From Candidatus Sphingomonas excrementigallinarum (lineage in GTDB: Bacteria > Pseudomonadota > Alphaproteobacteria > Sphingomonadales > Sphingomonadaceae), in the NCBI GenBank assembly GCA_019112965.1, contig DXIH01000083.1, positions 1 through 39,235 of the forward strand: a stretch of DNA of 39,235 nucleotides, read 5' to 3'. The translations under genes and the position numbers were made by a program. The notes below the pieces were generated by a model. That model did no database searches. It was not told where the DNA came from and worked only from the letters and a program-made list of their open reading frames with translations. This document shows positions 16,617-25,235 of this stretch, piece by piece. The number at the start of each line of letters is the position of its first letter. The first letter of the stretch is position 1.

Positions 16617-17468
16617 TTACGCCTCCGCCAGCCGAAATCCAGCGGGAAGCATATTGCGGCGCAGCGCATCGGCCAGCGCGCGGCCGTCCTCCCCCGCGTC
16701 GCGCATCGCCGCCAGCGCGGGCGCGCCGTGCCGCTTGGCCAGACGCTGCCCGTCCGCATCGACGATCAGCGGGTGGTGATGGTAAAGCGGCGTCGGCAGG
16801 CCGAGCAGCGCTTGCAACAGCCGGTGGACATGGGTGGCGTCGAACAGGTCGACGCCGCGAACCACGTCGGTCACGCCCTGCGCGGCATCGTCGACCGTCA
16901 CCGCCAGATGATAGCTGGCGGGCGCATCCTTGCGCGCTAGGATGACGTCGCCATGGGACAGCGGATCGGCGACGACCGATCCCGCATATTCGTCCTGCCA
17001 GGTCAGCGGCCCGGCCCGCTCCACCGCCCGCGCCATGTCCAGCCGCCAGCTATGCGGCTCGCCCATCCGCGAGGCACGGGTTTCGTCCGACAGATGGCGA
17101 CACGTCCCCGGATAGAGCGGCGTCGCCCCGTGCGGCGCGGACAGGCTGGCGGCGATCTCGGCACGGGTGCAGAAACACGGATAGAGCAGGTCGGTCAGCC
17201 GCGCCTGCGCCGCCGCGTACAGGTCCAGCCGCTCGGACTGGAAGGACAGCGCGTCCCATTCCAGCCCCAGCCATTCCAGGTCGAGAAGAATGGCATCGAC
17301 ATGCTCGGGACGACTGCGGGTGCCGTCGATATCCTCGATCCGCAGCAGGAAGCGCCCGCCGCCCGCCCGCGCCAGATCGTGCGCACGCACCGCCGACAGC
17401 GCATGGCCCAGATGCAGCCGCCCGGTCGGGCTGGGCGCGAAACGCGTAGTGCGCGGCGCTCCGTTCAT
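16617..17468 (-). CDS. gluQ: Glutamyl-Q tRNA(Asp) synthetase
   Basis: A 283-residue truncated glutamyl-tRNA synthetase paralogue that attaches glutamate to queuosine in tRNA-Asp. It has the catalytic core only: RFAPSPTGRLHLGHAL with the HIGH-like HLGH, IEDIDGTRSRPEH, zinc-type cysteines in LYPCFCTRAE and YPGTCR, and LAKRHGAPAL near the C terminus in place of KMSKS. The anticodon-binding domain is absent, as expected for GluQRS. Start at 17468 gives MNGAPRTTRFAPSPTG with a GGGGG-type ribosome site; a longer frame to 17501 is unlikely. First gene of the minus-strand run, divergent from the HNH gene. Confidence 0.93.
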   Translation of the reverse strand: MNGAPRTTRFAPSPTGRLHLGHALSAVRAHDLARAGGGRFLLRIEDIDGTRSRPEHVDAILLDLEWLGLEWDALSFQSERLDLYAAAQARLTDLLYPCFCTRAEIAASLSAPHGATPLYPGTCRHLSDETRASRMGEPHSWRLDMARAVERAGPLTWQDEYAGSVVADPLSHGDVILARKDAPASYHLAVTVDDAAQGVTDVVRGVDLFDATHVHRLLQALLGLPTPLYHHHPLIVDADGQRLAKRHGAPALAAMRDAGEDGRALADALRRNMLPAGFRLAEA

Positions 17469-17551
17469 CGCCCACCCCCTTGACCGCGATTCCAATCCCA
17501 TGCTGTCATAGCCATGTCACGCGCCTGCGCGAAGAGCGTCGGCGTACATCG

Positions 17552-18130
17552 ATGGGAGGAGCTGTGTTTCATCCCGACCTGATCCGACACCCGGACAGTT
17601 GTCCGGCGCTTGTACTGAATGCGGACTATACGCCGCTGTCCTATTATCCGCTGTCGGTCTGGCCCTGGCAGACCGCGGTGAAGGCCGTGTTCCTCGACCG
17701 GGTGGATATCGTCGCCCATTATGAGCGCGAGGTGCGCAGCCCGACCGCCAAGGTCAAGCTGCCCTCGGTCATCGCACTGAAGCAATTCGTGAAGCCGTCG
17801 CAATTCCCGGCCTTCACCCGCTTCAACCTGTTCCTGCGCGACCGTTTTTCCTGCCAATATTGCGGATCGCACCGCGACCTGACCTTCGACCATGTCATCC
17901 CGCGCGCGCAAGGCGGCCGGACCACCTGGGAAAATGTCGTCACCGCCTGTGCACCCTGCAACCTGAAGAAGGGCGGACGCACGCCCCGCCAGGCCGCGAT
18001 GCCGCTGCATATTGAGCCGATCCGCCCGACAAACTGGCATTTACAGGAACATGGGCGGAGCTTCCCGCCCAATTATCTGCATGAAACATGGCACGACTGG
18101 CTCTATTGGGACGTTGAGCTGGAAGCGTAA
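17552..18130 (+). CDS. HNH endonuclease family protein
   Basis: A 192-residue protein with a canonical HNH core near residues 95-145: CQYCG (first zinc Cys pair), LTFDHVIPRAQGGRTTWENV (catalytic His and Asn) and CAPCNLKKGGRTP (second Cys pair). The N-terminal region (CPALVLNADYTPLSYYPLSVWPWQ..AVKAVFLDRVDIV) is the conserved leader seen in this common alphaproteobacterial HNH group. It is not linked to a restriction system here; a housekeeping nuclease role is inferred. ATG 17552 was chosen; a GTG at 17564 placed after GGGAGGA is an alternative. The EF-hand gene follows 18 nt later. Confidence 0.87.
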   Translation: MGGAVFHPDLIRHPDSCPALVLNADYTPLSYYPLSVWPWQTAVKAVFLDRVDIVAHYEREVRSPTAKVKLPSVIALKQFVKPSQFPAFTRFNLFLRDRFSCQYCGSHRDLTFDHVIPRAQGGRTTWENVVTACAPCNLKKGGRTPRQAAMPLHIEPIRPTNWHLQEHGRSFPPNYLHETWHDWLYWDVELEA

Positions 18131-18148
18131 CGAAGCCGGGAGTGTCGA

Positions 18149-18607
18149 ATGCGTGGATGGGCAAGGGGCCTGACGAGCCTGGGACTGATGGCACTGGCCG
18201 CCACAACCGCGGCTTGTGGCAAGAAGGCGGAAAACCGCGCCGAGGCCGACCGCGCCGCCGCCAAGGCTGGCTTCGTGCCGCCCTCGGTCACCAGCCGCAT
18301 CGACTTCGGCAGCATGATGGCGCGCCGCTTCCGCGAACTGGACCGTGACGGCAACGACATCATCACCGCCGACGAAATGCCCACGACCAATTCGCGCCTG
18401 TGGGAACTGGACCGCAACAAGGACGGCGAGATCACCGAGAGCGAGTTCTTCGAGGGGATGCTCGCCCGGTTCGACCGCATGGACCTGAACCGCGACGGCA
18501 CCGTGACGTCGGAGGAACGCGAAGCCTCGCGCACCGAACGCCCCGCGGCGCCGACCAACCCGGTCGCGACGGGCGCGGGTGCGACCCCGCCGGGGAATGC
18601 GAACTGA
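18149..18607 (+). CDS. EF-hand domain lipoprotein
   Basis: A 152-residue predicted lipoprotein: signal peptide ending in TAAC (Cys 23), then a short linker. Three EF-hand calcium loops follow: DRDGNDIITADE, DRNKDGEITESE and DLNRDGTVTSEE, each with Asp at 1 and 3 or 5 and Glu at 12, so calcium binding is likely. A Pro/Ala/Thr-rich tail ends the protein. Probably anchored in the periplasm as a calcium sensor or buffer; no specific partner is apparent. GGGAG lies upstream of the ATG; likely cotranscribed with the HNH gene. Confidence 0.83.
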   Translation: MRGWARGLTSLGLMALAATTAACGKKAENRAEADRAAAKAGFVPPSVTSRIDFGSMMARRFRELDRDGNDIITADEMPTTNSRLWELDRNKDGEITESEFFEGMLARFDRMDLNRDGTVTSEEREASRTERPAAPTNPVATGAGATPPGNAN

Positions 18608-18631
18608 GGCAATCGTACCCCCGTCAGCGTC

Positions 18632-18651
18632 AGGGCCGTTGCTTCGGCCCT
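18632..18651 (+). terminator. Weak hairpin after the EF-hand gene
   Basis: AGGGCCG (18632-18638) and CGGCCCT (18645-18651) with a 6-nt loop, 25 nt after the stop. No T run follows, so this is only a candidate terminator. Confidence 0.35.
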
Positions 18652-18703
18652 CGGAGCCGCGCAAAACGATGACTACGGCATAGCGTCGACGGAGCGGGGG
18701 ACC

Positions 18704-20149
18704 ATGAAAGCAATCATGTTGGGGGCGAGCCTCATCGCTCTGGCATCGTCCCCAATAGGAGCGCGCCAGCCTGCCTCCTCCCGGATCGCGCAGGTCGAAC
18801 ATGGGCTGACATCCGCTGTCATCCTTGCCGACGCGCCGGTGCCGCGCCGCACGATCGCCGCCGAAATGGCGCGACTTCATATTCCGGGGGTCAGCGTCGC
18901 CGTGCTGCACGACGGGGCGATCGCCTGGGCTAAGGGTTATGGCGTCACACGCGCGAAGGGGGTGCCGGTCACGCCCGACACGCTGTTCCAAGCCGGATCG
19001 ATCAGCAAGCCGGTGACGGCGCTCGCCGCGTTACGACTGGTCGAGCAGCATCGACTGATGCTGGACGCCGACGTCAACGATCGGCTCAAGGCGTGGAAAC
19101 TGCCCGTGCCGCCGGGGCAGCACGTCACGCTGCGGCAATTGCTCGGCCATGTCGCGGGAACGACGGTGCATGGCTTTCCCGGCTATGCGGCGGGGCAACC
19201 CGTACCCGATATCGACGCGGTACTGGCCGGGCGCCCACCCGCCAATACCAAGCCGGTCGTGGTCGACACGCCGCCGGGCACGGTCTGGCGCTACTCGGGC
19301 GGCGGCTACACCGTTGTCCAGAAGCTGATCGAGGATGTCACGGGGCGCTCCTTCGCCGCCGTGCTGCGCGACGAAGTGCTCCAGCCTGCGGGCATGACCG
19401 CCAGCAGTTTTGCCCAGCCTCTGCCCGTGACGCGCCGCGACCGGGTGGCTTGGCCGCATGACGGCACCGGAAAGCCCGTCGAGGGTGGTCCGCACACCTA
19501 TCCCGAACTGGCAGCGGCCGGTCTGTGGAGCACGCCGAGCGATCTTCTGCGCTATGCCATCGCGGTTCGGAACAGCGCGCGGGGGATGACGGGCACCCTG
19601 CTCGCGCCATCGACTGCGACGGCCATGCTGACACCCGGCAAAGGCGATTATGGCCTGGGGCTGGAGGTTCACGGCCCGGCGTCGGATCGCTGCTTCTCGC
19701 ATGGTGGCAGCAATGCGGGGTATGAGAATTTCCTGGTCGCCTATACCGGCTCCGGTGACGGCGTCGCCGTCATGACCAATGGCGCGCAGGGTAATGAGCT
19801 GGCCATGGAGATCACCCGCAGCGTCGCCGCCGCCTATGGCTGGCCCGACTATCGCAGCATCACCCGCCGGAGCGCGCCGATCGACGTTGCGACGCGCAAA
19901 CGCCTGACAGGCACCTACACCGTGCCCGGCCTGGGGTCCTTCTCGATCTTGGCGCAAGGAACGGGGCTGGCGCTGTCGCTCAAGGAAGGCGCGAGCGAAC
20001 CACTCTATGCCTCGACGGGGAACAGCTATTTCATCCTGTCGTCGGATCTTGTCCTTCATCTGGACCGGAATGGTCCAGACGTTCGGGGGCGTATCGTCAC
20101 CGGCCCGTTCGACGTACCGTTTCAAAAAGACGCGAGCACCGCGCCCTGA
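18704..20149 (+). CDS. Beta-lactamase-fold serine hydrolase (class C-like)
   Basis: A 481-residue exported protein: signal peptide to about residue 20 (SSPIGARQ). The serine beta-lactamase/penicillin-binding-protein fold spans about 50-390 with SISK as the S-x-x-K nucleophile motif (in FQAGSISKPVTALAAL), YSGGGY in the Y-x-N position, and SHGGSNAGY as the third motif (HGG for KTG). The Y-S-G instead of Y-A-N is common in the esterase/peptidase members rather than true AmpC enzymes. A C-terminal lipocalin-like beta domain (about 400-475; TGTYTVPGLGSFSI..) resembles that of DUF3471-type family members. Peptidase or esterase action in the periplasm is more likely than antibiotic hydrolysis. A single gene before ppc. 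Confidence 0.85.
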   Translation: MKAIMLGASLIALASSPIGARQPASSRIAQVEHGLTSAVILADAPVPRRTIAAEMARLHIPGVSVAVLHDGAIAWAKGYGVTRAKGVPVTPDTLFQAGSISKPVTALAALRLVEQHRLMLDADVNDRLKAWKLPVPPGQHVTLRQLLGHVAGTTVHGFPGYAAGQPVPDIDAVLAGRPPANTKPVVVDTPPGTVWRYSGGGYTVVQKLIEDVTGRSFAAVLRDEVLQPAGMTASSFAQPLPVTRRDRVAWPHDGTGKPVEGGPHTYPELAAAGLWSTPSDLLRYAIAVRNSARGMTGTLLAPSTATAMLTPGKGDYGLGLEVHGPASDRCFSHGGSNAGYENFLVAYTGSGDGVAVMTNGAQGNELAMEITRSVAAAYGWPDYRSITRRSAPIDVATRKRLTGTYTVPGLGSFSILAQGTGLALSLKEGASEPLYASTGNSYFILSSDLVLHLDRNGPDVRGRIVTGPFDVPFQKDASTAP

Positions 20150-20236
20150 CGCAACTTCCTGCGTAGATCGCAATACGATATTATACCAAAATTACCAGCT
20201 TCATTCGGTTGACGTGCCTCCTATTGCGTTGCAGCA

Positions 20237-22921
20237 ATGGCGGCCATGACGACCTTGCCTCCTATCGCCAACAATGCCGACATCCGCTTTCTGGGCGCAC
20301 AGCTCGGCGATGTGATACGCCGCTATGGCGGCGACGCGCTGTTTGAGGCGACCGAGGCCATTCGCCGCGCCTCGGTCGATCGCTATCGCGGGCTGGGCGA
20401 GGACGGGTCGGTCGACCTTCAGCTCGAACGCCTCGCGCTGGACGAGACGCTGGATTTCGTACGCGGCTTCATGCTGTTCTCGATGCTCGCCAACCTAGCC
20501 GAGGACCGGCAAGGCATCGCGCGCGAGCCCGCCGCCGATATCGCCGATGTGCTGGAGACGCTGGCCGGACAGGGCATTGACCGGGACGCCGCGATGGAGC
20601 TGCTCGCGCAGGCGCTGGTCGTCCCCGTGCTGACCGCGCACCCGACCGAGGTTCGGCGTAAGAGCATGATCGACCACCGAAACCGCATCGCCGAACTGCT
20701 GGCGATGCGCGACGCGGGCCGCACCGTCACACCCGACGGCGACGATGTCGAGGCGGCGATCGGTCGCCAGATCGCGCTCCTCTGGCAGACGCGCGTGCTG
20801 CGCCGTGAGCGGCTGTACGTTACCGACGAGGTGGAGACGGCGCTGTCCTATTTGCGCGACGTGTTCCTGCCGGTGCTGCCCGCGCTCTACCAGCGCTGGG
20901 ACAAGGCGTTCGGCACGCGCGTACCGGCTTTCCTGCGCCCCGGCTCATGGATCGGCGGCGACCGCGACGGCAATCCCTTCGTGACCGCCGAGTCGCTGAC
21001 GACCGCGCTCGCACAAGCCGCGGACGCGGTGTTGACCCATTATTGCGAGGGCGTCCATGCGCTGGGCGCCGAGCTGTCCATCTCGACCGGCCATGCCCAG
21101 GTGGACGAGGCGGTGCTGGCGCTGGCCGATGCCAGCGGCGACGATGCGCTCAGCCGCTCGGACGAGCCCTATCGCCGTGCCCTGTCGGGCATCTATGCGC
21201 GCCTCTCCGCCACTCACCAAAAGCTCACGGGCAAGACCCCGCCCCGCCCCGGCCGCCTGACCGGCGAGCCCTATCCCGATCCTAAGGCCCTACGCACCGA
21301 TCTGGTTGCGATCGCGCGCGGGCTGGCGGCGCAGGGCGACGGTGCGCTGGCCGGCGGCGGCGCGCTCGGGCGGCTGATCCGCGCGGTCGAGACCTTCGGC
21401 TTCCATCTCGCCACGCTCGACCTGCGGCAGAATTCGGCGGTGCATGAGCGCGTCGTCGCCGAACTGCTGAAGGTCGCAGGGGTCGAGCCGGACTATCTGG
21501 CGCTGGACGAGGAGGCGCGCGTGGCGCTGCTTCGCCGCGAGCTGGCCAATGCCCGGCCGCTGTTCAGCCACTATGCCGACTATTCGGACGAGACCCGATC
21601 CGAGCTCGCCATCGTCCAGGCCGCCGCCGATGCGCATGCCAAATACGGCCCGAAGTGCATCACCAATTACATCGTCTCGATGGGCAAGTCGGTGTCCGAC
21701 CTGCTCGAAATCAACCTGATGCTGAAGGAATTCGGCCTCTACCGCCCCGGCGAGCCCGCCACCGCCGCGATCATGGCGGTGCCCTTGTTCGAGACGATCG
21801 AGGATCTGGAGGCGGGGCCCGAGATCATGCGCGCCTATTTTGCGCTGCCCGAGATCGCCGCCATCGTCCGCGCGCGGGGCCATCAGGAGGTGATGATCGG
21901 CTATTCGGACTCGAACAAGGACGGTGGGTACCTGACCTCCACCTGGTCGCTGTCCAAGGCGTCGAGTGCCTTCCGCCCGGTCTTCGACGAGGCGGGCGTC
22001 CGGATGCAGCTGTTCCACGGGCGCGGCGGTGCGGTGGGGCGTGGCGGCGGCAGCGCCTTTGCCGCGATCCGCGCCCAGCCGCACGGCACGGTGCAGGGCC
22101 GCATCCGCATCACCGAACAGGGCGAGGTGATCGCGGGCAAATATGGCACGCGCGACTCGGCGCTGACCAACCTCGAAGCGATGGCCTCCGCCACCTTGCT
22201 CGCCAGCCTGGAGCCGGATCGGCTGTCGGCGGCGGACACCGCGCGCTTTACCGCCGCGATGGAGCAGCTGTCGGCCACCGCCTTCACCACCTATCGCGAT
22301 CTGGTCTACGGGACCGAGGGTTTCCGCGCCTTCTTCCGCCAGATGACGCCGATCGCGGAGATTGCGGGGCTCAAGATCGGCAGCCGCCCGGCCAGTCGCA
22401 AGAAGTCCGACGCGATCGAGGATCTGCGCGCCATTCCCTGGGTGTTCAGCTGGGCACAGGCGCGCGTCATGCTGCCCGGCTGGTTCGGCGTCGGCACCGC
22501 CATCGCGCAATTCGAGGACAAGGCGCTGCTTGCGGAGATGGCGAAGGAATGGCCGTTCTTCGCCGCCACCCTGGCCAATATGGAGATGGTGCTCGCCAAG
22601 TCCGACATCGGCATCGCGCGGCGCTATGCCGGGCTGGTCGAAGATGCGGGGATGCGCGACGCGATCTTCGGGCGCATCCATGACGGCTGGCACCGCGCGC
22701 GCGACGGACTGCTGACCGTGACCGGGCAGACGCGGCTGCTGTCCGACAATCCCGCGCTGGAGGCGTCGATCCGCCTGCGCCTGCCCTATATCGAGCCGCT
22801 CAACCTGCTCCAGATCGAGCTGATGAAGCGCCACCGCGCAGGCGAGGACGATCCGCGCATCGGCGAGGGCATCCTCCTCTCGATCAACGGCATCGCCACG
22901 GCGCTTCGGAACAGCGGGTAA
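20237..22921 (+). CDS. ppc: Phosphoenolpyruvate carboxylase
   Basis: Carboxylates PEP to oxaloacetate to refill the TCA cycle. The 894-residue length fits the bacterial enzyme. Catalytic landmarks are intact: LTAHPTEVRRK (about residue 134, catalytic His), GGDRDGNPFV (about 240), GYSDSNKDGGY (about 555), FHGRGGAVGRGGG (about 593) and QGEVIAGKYG. The C terminus ends in LSINGIATALRNSG, typical of the family. ATG 20237 was kept; ATG 20246 (MTTLPPIA) is equally possible, and neither has a strong ribosome site. The 87 nt upstream contain TTGACG as a possible -35. The OsmC gene starts one nt after its stop codon, so the two are coupled. Confidence 0.96.
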   Translation: MAAMTTLPPIANNADIRFLGAQLGDVIRRYGGDALFEATEAIRRASVDRYRGLGEDGSVDLQLERLALDETLDFVRGFMLFSMLANLAEDRQGIAREPAADIADVLETLAGQGIDRDAAMELLAQALVVPVLTAHPTEVRRKSMIDHRNRIAELLAMRDAGRTVTPDGDDVEAAIGRQIALLWQTRVLRRERLYVTDEVETALSYLRDVFLPVLPALYQRWDKAFGTRVPAFLRPGSWIGGDRDGNPFVTAESLTTALAQAADAVLTHYCEGVHALGAELSISTGHAQVDEAVLALADASGDDALSRSDEPYRRALSGIYARLSATHQKLTGKTPPRPGRLTGEPYPDPKALRTDLVAIARGLAAQGDGALAGGGALGRLIRAVETFGFHLATLDLRQNSAVHERVVAELLKVAGVEPDYLALDEEARVALLRRELANARPLFSHYADYSDETRSELAIVQAAADAHAKYGPKCITNYIVSMGKSVSDLLEINLMLKEFGLYRPGEPATAAIMAVPLFETIEDLEAGPEIMRAYFALPEIAAIVRARGHQEVMIGYSDSNKDGGYLTSTWSLSKASSAFRPVFDEAGVRMQLFHGRGGAVGRGGGSAFAAIRAQPHGTVQGRIRITEQGEVIAGKYGTRDSALTNLEAMASATLLASLEPDRLSAADTARFTAAMEQLSATAFTTYRDLVYGTEGFRAFFRQMTPIAEIAGLKIGSRPASRKKSDAIEDLRAIPWVFSWAQARVMLPGWFGVGTAIAQFEDKALLAEMAKEWPFFAATLANMEMVLAKSDIGIARRYAGLVEDAGMRDAIFGRIHDGWHRARDGLLTVTGQTRLLSDNPALEASIRLRLPYIEPLNLLQIELMKRHRAGEDDPRIGEGILLSINGIATALRNSG

Positions 22922-22922
22922 G

Positions 22923-23327
22923 ATGGCCGACGTCGTCGTTCATTACGAAGGCGGGCTGCGCTGCCATGTGACGCATCCCGGTAACGGCGCGGTGCTGGTC
23001 CTGGATGCCTCTCAGGAACTGGGCGGGCGCGGTGAGAATTTCTCGCCCAGCGACCTGTTATCGGTGTCGCTGGGCGGCTGCGTGCTGAGCATCATGGCGA
23101 TGGCGGGGCGCGTCGCTGGGCTGGAGCTGGCGGGCGCGACGGCGACCGTGACCAAGGAGATGGGCCACGCCCCGCGCCGGATCACGACACTGGCCGTGAC
23201 GGTTCGGGTGCCGGGGCGGTACGATACGAGCCAGCGCAAAAGGCTGGAAGCGGCGGCGGCGGCCTGTCCGGTTCATGCGGTATTGGGGATCGACGCGCCG
23301 ATCACGATCGTGTGGGACGAAGACTGA
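22923..23327 (+). CDS. OsmC family peroxiredoxin-like protein
   Basis: A 134-residue OsmC/Ohr-superfamily protein, a family of thiol-dependent organic hydroperoxide reductases. The first conserved Cys is in SLGGCVLSIMAM (about residue 52) and the second in AACPVHAVLG (about residue 116), with the N-terminal GGRGENFSPSDLL carrying the catalytic Glu/Arg neighbourhood. Both cysteines are present, so it is likely active. Placement directly behind ppc suggests cotranscription. Repeat family 1 copy 3 begins 8 nt after the stop. Confidence 0.88.
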   Translation: MADVVVHYEGGLRCHVTHPGNGAVLVLDASQELGGRGENFSPSDLLSVSLGGCVLSIMAMAGRVAGLELAGATATVTKEMGHAPRRITTLAVTVRVPGRYDTSQRKRLEAAAAACPVHAVLGIDAPITIVWDED

Positions 23328-23334
23328 CGCTGTT

Positions 23335-23456
23335 CCATTCCTCCCCTGCAAGGGGAGGGGGACCATGCGCAGCATGGTGGAGGGGTGTCACCGCCTGCCG
23401 TGACACCCCTCCGTCAGTCCTTCGGACTGCCACCTCCCCTGCAAGGGGAGGAATGG
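23335..23456 (-). repeat. Dispersed multi-hairpin repeat, family 1, copy 3
   Basis: Reverse orientation relative to copies 1 and 2: CCATTCCTCCCC, then GGGGGACCATGCGCAGCATGG, AGGGGTGTCAC, GTGACACCCCTCCGTCAG and GGAGGAATGG. It fills the space between the convergent osmC-type and chorismate mutase genes, 8 and 4 nt from their stops. Confidence 0.88.
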
Positions 23457-23459
23457 ATT

Positions 23460-23813
23460 TTACGGCCTCTTGTCCCGCGCCTCCTCCGCCGTGAACCCCT
23501 CGACCATCGCGCGGAAGGTCGCCTCGGCCACGTCGGGGTTTACCCCCGCCAGCGTCGCCTTGGCCCGGATTCGCGTCAGGATCTGGCGGATACGTGCCTC
23601 GTCCCGCACGGTCGCGGCGGAGGTCTTGAACCGTCCTGCCTGCGCGACATAGCGCGACCGCTCGGCCATCAGGCGCAGAATCTGGTCGTCGATTCGGTCG
23701 ATATTGGTGCGAACCTCGCCCAGCGTTCGGCAGCAAGGCGTAGTTTGCCCCTGCGCGGAAAGGGGCGTGGGGAGCAGGGCGGCGAGAAGCGTGGCGCAGG
23801 CGAGCAGACGCAT
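23460..23813 (-). CDS. Exported chorismate mutase (AroQ class)
   Basis: A 117-residue protein with a signal peptide (MRLLACATLLAALLPTPLSAQ) followed by a single AroQ chorismate mutase domain. The helical core shows RTNIDRIDDQILRLMAERSRYVAQAGRFK with the Arg and Lys residues expected in the active site, then RDEARIRQILTRIRAKA. Such periplasmic or secreted monofunctional mutases (*AroQ) occur in some bacteria; their benefit outside the cell is unclear. The start was set by GGAG seven nt upstream on the minus strand and the signal peptide; the longer frame enters repeat DNA. It stands alone between copies 3 and 4 of repeat family 1. Confidence 0.87.
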   Translation of the reverse strand: MRLLACATLLAALLPTPLSAQGQTTPCCRTLGEVRTNIDRIDDQILRLMAERSRYVAQAGRFKTSAATVRDEARIRQILTRIRAKATLAGVNPDVAEATFRAMVEGFTAEEARDKRP

Positions 23814-23905
23814 CCGGTATCTCCGGCATAGGGCAGATTTCTGGACCGATACGGCCTCATTTCCGACCCGGCCAGTGACATCGCCGTCACGTTCGGGGGG
23901 TGATT

Positions 23906-24030
23906 CCATTCCTCCCCTGCAAGGGGAGGGGGACCAGCGAAGCTGGTGGAGGGGTGTCACTCCTATCGAGAGCGGGACACCCCTCCGTCAGGCCTGTGGC
24001 CTGCCACCTCCCCTTCCAGGGGAGGAATGG
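23906..24030 (-). repeat. Dispersed multi-hairpin repeat, family 1, copy 4
   Basis: Same orientation as copy 3. Its interior (GACCAGCGAAGCTGG.., GGTGTCACTCC, GAGAGCGGGACACC) matches the complement of copy 1 nearly base for base, making these the closest pair. It ends 15 nt before the stop of the PaiB-like gene, which is transcribed toward it. Confidence 0.88.
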
Positions 24031-24044
24031 GTTGGACGATCGGC

Positions 24045-24692
24045 CTACCCCGCCCGGTTGCGCTCGGCCTGTCCCATGACCGCCGCCATCGCACGGCCCC
24101 CCGGCACATCCGACGCAGCCAGTCCGGCGATCACGCCGCGCCGGTTGGGCTCGGGATGGTGCTGAGCGATCTTCCATACGCCCTCCAGCCGCGTGACATG
24201 GAGGATCAGGCCGACGATGCCGCGCTGCAGCCCCGCGATAAAGTCCGCAGGCGCATCGTCCATCGACCAGGGTTCGGCCTGCCCCGCTTCCTTTCCTTGC
24301 GTCAGTCGCGTCAGATGCGCCGACAGCCAGTCGGGATCGCGCGTTACGGACAATCTCCCCTGCGCCTGCACCACCACGTAATTCCAGGTCGGCACCACCT
24401 TTCCGTGCTCGCGCTTGGTCGGATACCAACCAGGATGGACATAGGCGTGCGGCCCCTGAAAAATCGCCAGCGCCACGGTGCCGTTCTCGGCCAGCCGCCA
24501 CAGCGGATTGGCGAGCGCGACATGTCCTTCCAGGACCAGCGCCTCTTCGTCATGCGTCGCGATCATCGGCAATGACACCGCCTCGGGCACGCCGTCGCGC
24601 ACCACGACCAGCGAGGCGAGGCCGATCTCCGCCACCGCCTCGAGCAGCACGTCCTCGCGCGTTTCGCGAAAAGCACGCGGCGGATAACTCAT
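24045..24692 (-). CDS. PaiB-like FMN-binding protein
   Basis: A 215-residue protein of the PaiB / FMN-binding split-barrel family, originally described as a negative transcriptional regulator of sporulation and protease genes in Bacillus. Landmarks: MSYPPRAFRETREDVLLEAV at the start, then HVALANPLWR, AIFQGPHAYVHPGWYPTK, VPTWNYVVVQAQG and a C-terminal IVGLILHVTRLEGVWKIAQH, then NRRGVIAGL. Flavin binding is likely; a regulatory role here is not shown. The start overlaps the ogt stop by 4 nt (ATGA), so it is coupled to ogt. A frame open further upstream lies inside ogt and is a shadow. Confidence 0.88.
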   Translation of the reverse strand: MSYPPRAFRETREDVLLEAVAEIGLASLVVVRDGVPEAVSLPMIATHDEEALVLEGHVALANPLWRLAENGTVALAIFQGPHAYVHPGWYPTKREHGKVVPTWNYVVVQAQGRLSVTRDPDWLSAHLTRLTQGKEAGQAEPWSMDDAPADFIAGLQRGIVGLILHVTRLEGVWKIAQHHPEPNRRGVIAGLAASDVPGGRAMAAVMGQAERNRAG

Positions 24693-25186
24693 GTCAGCGC
24701 CAAGGCCCGCTCGCCGCGTTCGTGCGCGAGCAGCCACTGCTTCACCGCCAGGCCGCCCGCAAAGCCGGTCAGCGTGCCATTCGCGCCGATGACGCGGTGG
24801 CACGGCGTCACGATCGACAGGGGGTTGCGTCCGTTCGCCCCCCCCACCGCGCGCGATGCGCCGGGCCGCCCGATCGCGGCGGCGAGTGCGGCATAGCTGC
24901 GCGTCTCGCCGTAAGGAATGGCGTTCAGGCCGGTCCACACCGCCCTCTGGAACTCGGTGCCGACAGGGTCGAGCGGCAGGTCGAACGCGCGGCGCTCCCC
25001 CGCGAAATATTCGGCCAGCTGACGCATCGCCTCGGCCAGCACATCATGCGCCGGATCGCCGCGCCGTTCGGGCAGCGTCACCCGCCCCGCCCTCTCCTCG
25101 GCCCACAGGATCGCGCGCAGGCCCTGCTCGCTCGCCACGAGGGTCAGCTCGCCCACCGGCGAGGCCATGGTGCATTCGCTCAACAT
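24689..25186 (-). CDS. ogt: Methylated-DNA--protein-cysteine methyltransferase
   Basis: A 165-residue suicide repair protein that takes the methyl group from O6-methylguanine (and O4-methylthymine) onto its active-site Cys. The motif IVTPCHRVIGANG contains the acceptor Cys, and FQRAVWTGLNAIPYGETRSY is the DNA-binding helix-turn-helix with the Arg finger region. The short N-terminal domain lacks the Ada transcription-regulator part, so it is the Ogt type. It is transcribed with the PaiB-like gene through a 4-nt overlap. Confidence 0.93.
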   Translation of the reverse strand: MLSECTMASPVGELTLVASEQGLRAILWAEERAGRVTLPERRGDPAHDVLAEAMRQLAEYFAGERRAFDLPLDPVGTEFQRAVWTGLNAIPYGETRSYAALAAAIGRPGASRAVGGANGRNPLSIVTPCHRVIGANGTLTGFAGGLAVKQWLLAHERGERALALT

Positions 25187-25235
25187 GGCGCCACCCTAAC
25201 CGATCACGCGGGGCGATGCGTCCCGCTTCTTGCGG

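Noticed and set aside
18704..20149. Calling the serine hydrolase an antibiotic-resistance beta-lactamase
   Set aside because: It has Y-S-G and HGG in place of the Y-A-N and KTG of AmpC enzymes and an added C-terminal beta domain, so an esterase or peptidase is more likely.
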